A DNA stretch of 63,650 nt, taken from Kitasatospora aureofaciens. GTDB taxonomy: Bacteria > Actinomycetota > Actinomycetes > Streptomycetales > Streptomycetaceae. Under the pieces are notes generated by a model. It had not been told where the DNA came from. It searched no databases and saw only the letters and a program-made list of their open reading frames with translations. The DNA lies in the NCBI RefSeq assembly GCF_001188955.3, contig NZ_JPRF03000040.1, positions 1 to 63,650 on the forward strand. Reading direction: 5' to 3'. Shown piece after piece: positions 58,764 to 63,650 of this stretch (position 1 is its first letter; each line of letters begins with the position of its first letter). The translations under genes and the position numbers were made by a program.

Positions 58764-60017
58764 ATGCCCATGCCCATGCCCACGCCCGTATCCACGCCCA
58801 CCCCCGCCCGGCTCGACGTCGCCCGCCAACTGCTCGACCTGCTCGCCGACACCCGCACCGAGCCCCGCCCCGACGACCAGCTGGAGGCCCTCACCCTCGC
58901 CGTGGCCGCCGATCTGCCCGTCCTGCTCTGGGGTGAGCCGGGCATCGGCAAGACCGCGGCCCTCAACCAGCTCGCCGAGGCGCTGGACCTGCCGCTGACC
59001 ACCGTCATCGCCAGCGTCCACGAGCCGTCGGACTTCTCCGGGCTGCCCGTCGTCGGCGACGACCCGGCGCAGCAGGGCGTCCCGCTGGCCCCGCCGGACT
59101 GGGCGGTGCGCCTGGTCCGGGCCGGACGCGGGCTGCTGTTCCTGGACGAGCTGTCCACCGCGCCGCCCGCCGTCCAGGCCGCGCTGCTCCGACTGGTCCT
59201 GGAGCGGCGCATCGGTGCGCTCCAACTGCCGCCGGGCGTAAGGATCGTGGCGGCCGCCAATCCTCGTTCGTCGGCGGCCGACGGGTGGGAGCTGAGCCCG
59301 CCGCTGGCCAACCGGTTCGTCCACCTGCAGTGGGTGCACGACCACGAGGTGGTGGTGCGGGGCCTCGGTGGGGTGTGGCCGGTCGCCCCGCTTCCGCGGC
59401 TCGATCCGGGGGAGCTGTCCGCGGCGGTCGTCTTCGCCCGTCGAGCGGTGTGCGAACTGCTCACCGTGCGGCCGGAGTTGGTACACCGACTGCCCACCAA
59501 CGAGACCAAGCGCGGCGGCGCCTGGCCGTCCCCGCGCAGCTGGGACATGACGCTGCGGCTGATCGCCTTCGCCACCGCGGCCGGCTCCTCCCGGGAGGTG
59601 CTGTCGCTGCTGGTCCGGGGGACGGTCGGGGACGGCCCGGGGCTGGAGCTGATGGCGAGCCTGGACCGGATGGACCTGCCGGATCCGGAGCAGCTGCTCG
59701 CCGATCCGGCGTGCGCGGTGCTGCCCGAGCGCGGGGACCTGCGCCAGGTGGTGCTGGACGGGGTGGTGGCCGCGGTGCGCAGCAGGCCGGAGCGCGCGCG
59801 GTGGGACGCCGCCTGGGCGGTGCTGGTGCGGGCGTTGGAGACCGGAGCGCCGGACCTCCTGGTCGTCCCGGCCACCACGCTGGCCTCGCTGCGCCGGGAG
59901 GGCTGGGAGGTCCCGGCGGCGATCGAGCACCTGGCCTCGACGGTCGCCCTGTCCCGACGGGCCGACCGCGCCGCCGTCCGGGTCGCCGCGCGGACCGACG
60001 TGACGGCCGGCCGGTGA
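58764..60017 (+). CDS. MoxR-type AAA+ ATPase
   Basis: The 417-residue ATPase has Walker A LLWGEPGIGKTAAL (about residues 54-67), Walker B GLLFLDELSTAPP, sensor 1 VAAANPRSSAADG and the arginine region LSPPLANRFVHLQW. MoxR ATPases work as remodelers together with VWA-domain partners. The N terminus is MPMPMPTP from an ATGCCC tandem repeat, so the exact start is uncertain; AAGGTGATC precedes the first ATG. The gene overlaps the next one by GTGA, a sign of translational coupling. Confidence 0.93.
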   Translation: MPMPMPTPVSTPTPARLDVARQLLDLLADTRTEPRPDDQLEALTLAVAADLPVLLWGEPGIGKTAALNQLAEALDLPLTTVIASVHEPSDFSGLPVVGDDPAQQGVPLAPPDWAVRLVRAGRGLLFLDELSTAPPAVQAALLRLVLERRIGALQLPPGVRIVAAANPRSSAADGWELSPPLANRFVHLQWVHDHEVVVRGLGGVWPVAPLPRLDPGELSAAVVFARRAVCELLTVRPELVHRLPTNETKRGGAWPSPRSWDMTLRLIAFATAAGSSREVLSLLVRGTVGDGPGLELMASLDRMDLPDPEQLLADPACAVLPERGDLRQVVLDGVVAAVRSRPERARWDAAWAVLVRALETGAPDLLVVPATTLASLRREGWEVPAAIEHLASTVALSRRADRAAVRVAARTDVTAGR

Positions 60018-61414
60018 GCGCGGGCTCGACGCCGCCGGGCGCCGACGCAACGACCGGACCCGAGCCGGCGCCCGGACCCGCCCCCACACCACGGGACCTC
60101 GCCCACAGGGCCAGGCCCACCGCCCGCACGGCCCTGGACGTCGGCAGGCGCAGCCGCCCGGGGACCGGGGAACCGGACGCCGCCGCCACCCCCCAGCCCG
60201 GGAAGCTGGACCGCGACAAGCTCTACGCCGCCCGGCTGCAGGCCGTCCGGGCCCGCCCCTACCTGGCGACGGCACTGTTCGCCCTGCACCTGGTGGAGTC
60301 CCGGCAGACGCCGACCATGAGCGTGGACCGCTACTGGCGCTGCTACGCCTCCCCGGCCTTCGTCGACCGCACGCCGGTGGAGGACCTGGCCTCGATCTGG
60401 GTGCACGAGGTGTCGCACCTGCTGCGCGACCACCACGGGCGCAGCGACCGCCTGGCGCGCGACCTCGGCTTGAAGGGCCCGGCGGACCGGCTGAGGATGA
60501 ACATCGCCGCCGACTGCGAGATCAACGACGACGCGTTCGGCGACGGGCTGGTCAAACCGGCGGGCGCGCTGACGCCGGAGTTCCTCGACCTGCCCGACGG
60601 AGAGCTGATGGAGGACTACTTCCGCGGCTTCAGCTTCGACCTGCGCAAGCCCGGCCTGGCCTGGCTGGACTGCGGCAGCGGCGCCGACGGCGTGGACCGC
60701 GACTGGGAGCTCGGCCCGGACGGCGCCCACGGGCTGACCGCCCAGGAGCGCGACGCCGTCCGCTTCCGGGTCGCCGAGGCCATCCGCGGCCGCCCCGGCA
60801 ACGCTCCGGCGGGCTGGCGGCGCTGGGCCGAGGAGGTGTTCCACCCGCCGCAGCCGTGGCGGCAGCTGCTGGGTGCGGCGATGCGCTCGGCGGTCTCCGG
60901 GCCGGGCGCGGGCGGGGACTACAGCTACGGCCGCCCGGCCAGGCGCTCGGTCGGGTTGCCCGGTGTGGTGCTGCCGAGCCTGCGGCGGCGCCCGCCACGG
61001 GTCTCGGTGGTGATCGACACCTCGGGGTCGGTCTCCGACCGGGAGCTGGGCAGTGCGCTGCTGGAGGTGGCCGCGATCGGCCAGGCGGCCGGCGGCCGCC
61101 ACGACCAGGTCACCGTGCTGTCCTGCGACGCGGCCGCCCAGGCCGTCGGACCGCTCTGCCGGGCGGCGGGCATCCCGCTGGTCGGCGGCGGGGGGACGGA
61201 CCTCCGGACGGGCTTCGCGGCGGCACTGCGGACCCGGCCGCGACCGGACGTCGTGGTGGTGCTGACGGACGGGCAGACGCCCTGGCCGGCGGTGGCGCCG
61301 TCGTGCCGTACGGTGGTCGGCCTGTTCCGGCGACCGAGCCGGTACAACGAGAACAGGGGCGAGTACCGGCCGGACGCTCCGCCGGACTGGGCGCGTGTGG
61401 TCACCATCGGCTGA
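60014..61414 (+). CDS. DUF2201-type HExxH and VWA-like protein, MoxR partner
   Basis: The 466-residue protein has a disordered N terminus (about residues 1-62, Pro/Thr-rich), a metallopeptidase-like domain with WVHEVSHLLRDHHG (HExxH at 131-135) and AADCEINDD. The C-terminal VWA-like domain has the MIDAS motif SVVIDTSGSVSD and GGTDLRTGF, then VVVLTDGQTPWP. This matches the DUF2201 plus VWA-like architecture found with MoxR ATPases. The GTG at 60014 overlaps the stop codon of the ATPase gene. The three proteins probably form a chaperone-like complex. Confidence 0.9.
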   Translation: MSAGSTPPGADATTGPEPAPGPAPTPRDLAHRARPTARTALDVGRRSRPGTGEPDAAATPQPGKLDRDKLYAARLQAVRARPYLATALFALHLVESRQTPTMSVDRYWRCYASPAFVDRTPVEDLASIWVHEVSHLLRDHHGRSDRLARDLGLKGPADRLRMNIAADCEINDDAFGDGLVKPAGALTPEFLDLPDGELMEDYFRGFSFDLRKPGLAWLDCGSGADGVDRDWELGPDGAHGLTAQERDAVRFRVAEAIRGRPGNAPAGWRRWAEEVFHPPQPWRQLLGAAMRSAVSGPGAGGDYSYGRPARRSVGLPGVVLPSLRRRPPRVSVVIDTSGSVSDRELGSALLEVAAIGQAAGGRHDQVTVLSCDAAAQAVGPLCRAAGIPLVGGGGTDLRTGFAAALRTRPRPDVVVVLTDGQTPWPAVAPSCRTVVGLFRRPSRYNENRGEYRPDAPPDWARVVTIG

Positions 61415-61461
61415 ACGGCCGCCGCGCACGACAGAAGCACCACAGAAGCGCCACAGAAGCG

Positions 61462-61498
61462 CCGGGGGGAGGGGTCAAAAGAACCCCCCTCCCCCGGG
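61462..61498. terminator. Bidirectional terminator between the MoxR and NRPS genes
   Basis: A G-rich arm (CCGGGGGGAGGGG) and a C-rich arm (CCCCCCTCCCCCGG) can pair around a TCAAAAGAA loop, giving about 13 bp. It lies between convergent genes. Just before it CACAGAAGCGC is repeated about three times with 12-bp spacing (61428-61463). Confidence 0.7.
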
Positions 61499-61509
61499 CG
61501 ACACACGGC

Positions 61510-63650
61510 TCAGCGGACCATGACCGCCAGCACGCTGCGCCAGTCCTCCCCCGGCTCCGGCTGCAGCGCGGCCGCCAGGGTCTCCGAGCGGTAGTGCCAG
61601 GGCCGTCGCAGCTCCGGGTCGGCGTCGGCGCTCAGCTCCACCGCGCTGCCCGACCCGAGCAGCCGGATCAGCTCGGTGCTGAACTCCGCCCAGGACACGT
61701 GCCCGTTGACCGCGTTGACGATCCGGCCCGCGGCGGGGCCGTCGGGGAGGATGCAGGCGGCGAGGGCGCGGGCCAGGGCGGCGGAGTGCACCCAGGCGGC
61801 GCCGTTCCACTCGCTCTCCCCGTCGGCTCCCGAGGCGGGCAGGACGATGGGCCGGCCCGCCAGGGCCGCCTGGTAGAGCTCACCGGTCGAGCCCCAGCGG
61901 AGCTGGTCCCGCAGGCGCTGGTGTGGGCCCCAGACGATCGGGGCGCGCACCACGGTCGCCGGGCCGTGCCCGGTGGCCTCGGCGGTCTCGAACAGCATCC
62001 GCTCGCAGTCCAGCTTGGCCTGCCCGTACGCGGTGACCGGCGAGCCGCTGGGAGCGCCCTCGGCGACGTCGGTACCGGTCGGCCGGCCGTACGCGTCGAT
62101 GCTGCTGACGAAGACGAACGGGCCGCCGGACCAGCCGTCCAGCAGGGTCCGCATGGCGGCGACGTCGGTCTCGTGCTCGGTGAAGGTGCAGGCGGCGTGG
62201 ATGACGGCGTCCACGCCCTTGACGGCGCGCTGGAGGCTGTCGAGGTCGGCGAGGTCGCCCTCGGCGATCTCGGCGCCGTGCAGGGCCGGCAGGTGCGCCG
62301 ACTCCGGACGGACCAGGACGCGTACCGGCCGCCCCTGGGCCATCAGCTCCTGCAGCACCGCGGCGCCGACCCCGCCGGTGGCGCCGGTGAGCAGGACGGT
62401 GCCGGTGCGGGGCTCGGCGCTCGTACGGTCGCCGGCCCGGGCGATGGCGGCGCGCCGCTCCTCCTCGCGGGCGGCGAGCAGGGCGGCGAGGGCGCGCGGG
62501 GTTCGGTGTTCCAGGATGTCGAGGCCGGTGAGCGGCAGCCCGGCGCGGGTGCGCAGGCGTTCGGCGAGCTGGACGGCGACCAGCGAGTGCCCGCCGAGCG
62601 CGAAGAAGTCCCCGTCGGCGGGCGGGAGGCTGCCGAGCAGTTCACCGAACGCGGTCCGGACCAGCTCGAGGGGGCCGGTCCGCTCGACGACGGGAGCAGC
62701 GACGGGAGCGACGGCGGGAACGGCCCCGGGCAGCCGGTCGCGCTCGACGCCGCCGTCCTCCCCGCGCGGGATCCGGTCCAACAGCGTGACGGCTAGCGGG
62801 AGTTCGGCGACCGCGACCGAGCCACGGAGCCGGGAGCGCAGGTCGGTGCCGGTGGGGGCGACCGCTCCGCGGACCACCGCGTAGGCGAGCGGGGGGCCGT
62901 CGACGGTCTCGACGACGGCCGCGTCGGCCACCCCGGGGGCGGCCAGCAGCGCCTCCAGCACCGGGTGTCGGTCCTCGGCGGACACCAGGAGTTCGCCGGG
63001 CAGTTCGGTGAGCGGAAGCTCCGCGTCCTCGGCCACCGCCCGGAGCACCGCGGCGAAGGCGTCGGCCAGCCGGGCGGCGGTGGCCTCGTCCAGTGCGTCC
63101 CGGTCGTGCTGGACCAGGCAGCGCGGCCGCGGGCCGTCCTCCAGCACCAGGGTGAGGTCGAACTTGGCCAGCTCCAGGTCGAGTTCGACGTCCTCGGCGT
63201 CGAGCCCGGGCAGGTTCAGCGGCGCCGGGGGCTGGAGGACGTCGCAGCTGGCCGACAGCAGCGGGGTACCGTCGGCGCCGCGCGCCGCCGCGCCGAGGCG
63301 CTCGACCACCAGGTCGAAGGGCACCTGGTGGTGCTGCTGGGCCTCCAGCAGGGCGCCGCGCACCAGGGCGAGCGCGTCGGCGAAGGACTCGCCGCCGCCG
63401 AGTTCGGCCCGCACTGCGAGGGTGTTGACGCCCAGGCCCACCGTGCGGCGCAGCTCGGGCCGGGCTCGCTGGCCGCTGGCGCAGCCGAGGGTGAGGTCGT
63501 CCTGGCCGGCGGCGGTGCGCAGGGTGGCGAAGGCGGCGGCGAGGACTACGGCGAACAGGGTGGCGCCGTGGCGGGCACCGAGCTGCCGCAGGCTCTCGAC
63601 GGTGGCGGCGTCCAGCGGGGCGGTGTGCAGGGCGGCGCGGCGGGCGCGGG
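61510..63650 (-). CDS. NRPS-like protein: condensation, adenylation C-subdomain, PCP, SDR (5' partial)
   Basis: The gene continues beyond the right edge. From the edge inward it encodes the second half of a condensation domain (GATLFAVVLAAAFATLR, GLGVNTLAVR, QVPFDLVVERL). Next is only the C-terminal part of an adenylation domain (HPVLEALLAAPGVADAAVV; the A10 Lys motif is replaced by RGEDGGVERDR), then a PCP with the phosphopantetheine Ser in FFALGGHSLVAVQLAERL. It ends in an extended SDR (LLTGATGGVGAAVL, SSIDAYG, YGQAKLDCERM). It probably releases or modifies a tethered product with NAD(P)H. Confidence 0.88.
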   Translation of the reverse strand, partial: RARRAALHTAPLDAATVESLRQLGARHGATLFAVVLAAAFATLRTAAGQDDLTLGCASGQRARPELRRTVGLGVNTLAVRAELGGGESFADALALVRGALLEAQQHHQVPFDLVVERLGAAARGADGTPLLSASCDVLQPPAPLNLPGLDAEDVELDLELAKFDLTLVLEDGPRPRCLVQHDRDALDEATAARLADAFAAVLRAVAEDAELPLTELPGELLVSAEDRHPVLEALLAAPGVADAAVVETVDGPPLAYAVVRGAVAPTGTDLRSRLRGSVAVAELPLAVTLLDRIPRGEDGGVERDRLPGAVPAVAPVAAPVVERTGPLELVRTAFGELLGSLPPADGDFFALGGHSLVAVQLAERLRTRAGLPLTGLDILEHRTPRALAALLAAREEERRAAIARAGDRTSAEPRTGTVLLTGATGGVGAAVLQELMAQGRPVRVLVRPESAHLPALHGAEIAEGDLADLDSLQRAVKGVDAVIHAACTFTEHETDVAAMRTLLDGWSGGPFVFVSSIDAYGRPTGTDVAEGAPSGSPVTAYGQAKLDCERMLFETAEATGHGPATVVRAPIVWGPHQRLRDQLRWGSTGELYQAALAGRPIVLPASGADGESEWNGAAWVHSAALARALAACILPDGPAAGRIVNAVNGHVSWAEFSTELIRLLGSGSAVELSADADPELRRPWHYRSETLAAALQPEPGEDWRSVLAVMVR

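Noticed and set aside
58754..58936. Frame with alternating His-Ala (start MITHAHAHAHAR) as a metal-binding peptide
   Set aside because: It is an alternative frame of the ATGCCC repeat at the start of the MoxR gene and lies inside that gene.
57488..61429. Open frame of 1313 codons on the minus strand, opposite the MoxR operon
   Set aside because: It is the antisense shadow of three good plus-strand genes. Its product is Arg/Gln/Gly-rich without any domain; long antisense frames are expected at this GC content.

Overview
The window is very GC-rich, with strong third-position G/C, Tat signals, ECF sigma factors, WYL and MarR/TetR regulators and an NRPS. This points to a Streptomycetaceae chromosome (Streptomyces or Kitasatospora). 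The many accessory genes, decayed genes and transposase remnants suggest a variable chromosomal arm; that placement is inference. No rRNA, tRNA, CRISPR array or replication origin was recognised.

Region 1-9.7 kb opens with a C/A-rich low-complexity stretch and a 203-bp MITE-like element. It holds secreted lipoproteins, an ECF41 sigma factor divergent from a DoxX gene that carries an ECF41-type promoter, a PPOX enzyme, a dienelactone-hydrolase-like protein without its nucleophile, a terpene synthase remnant, an EF-hand protein and a uronate dehydrogenase. Region 9.7-24.4 kb has a TetR/SDR divergent pair, a reductase, a lipase-like hydrolase, a zinc metallopeptidase, decayed regulators, an IS701 remnant, a four-gene operon (surface lipoprotein, DUF1996, ECF sigma, anti-sigma) behind a SigL-type promoter, a D-Ala-D-Ala carboxypeptidase and a second EF-G with a long leader.

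Region 24.7-44.9 kb is rich in small regulator/target pairs: MarR with a DMT exporter, WYL with a VOC protein, WYL near a PPOX protein, MarR with an ABC-2 exporter, and TetR with a TetX-like monooxygenase. It also holds phosphoglucomutase, a HAD phosphatase, P-loop kinases, and an acyl-CoA synthetase reduced by an in-frame internal deletion. Region 45-56.8 kb continues with ArsR, quinone reductase, an APH-like kinase, an ASCH protein, TetR with an MBL-fold hydrolase, a protein built from six DivIVA-like GYD motifs, thiol peroxidase, a polysaccharide deacetylase and a DUF1772 protein.

The last block has two parts. At 57.2-61.4 kb a compact operon encodes a leaderless 18-residue ORF, a 473-residue protein of unknown function, a MoxR-type AAA ATPase and a protein with an HExxH motif and a VWA-like MIDAS. 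At 61.5 kb to the window end, on the other strand, lies an NRPS-like protein with the order condensation, C-terminal adenylation subdomain only, PCP, SDR.

Three patterns recur across the window. Many regulator genes have a TAnnnT -10 box 6-9 nt before the start codon and no Shine-Dalgarno, so they are probably leaderless. A hairpin of the form GAAGTCGG-N5-CCGACTTC recurs four times between genes. Several conserved proteins carry in-frame tandem-repeat insertions.
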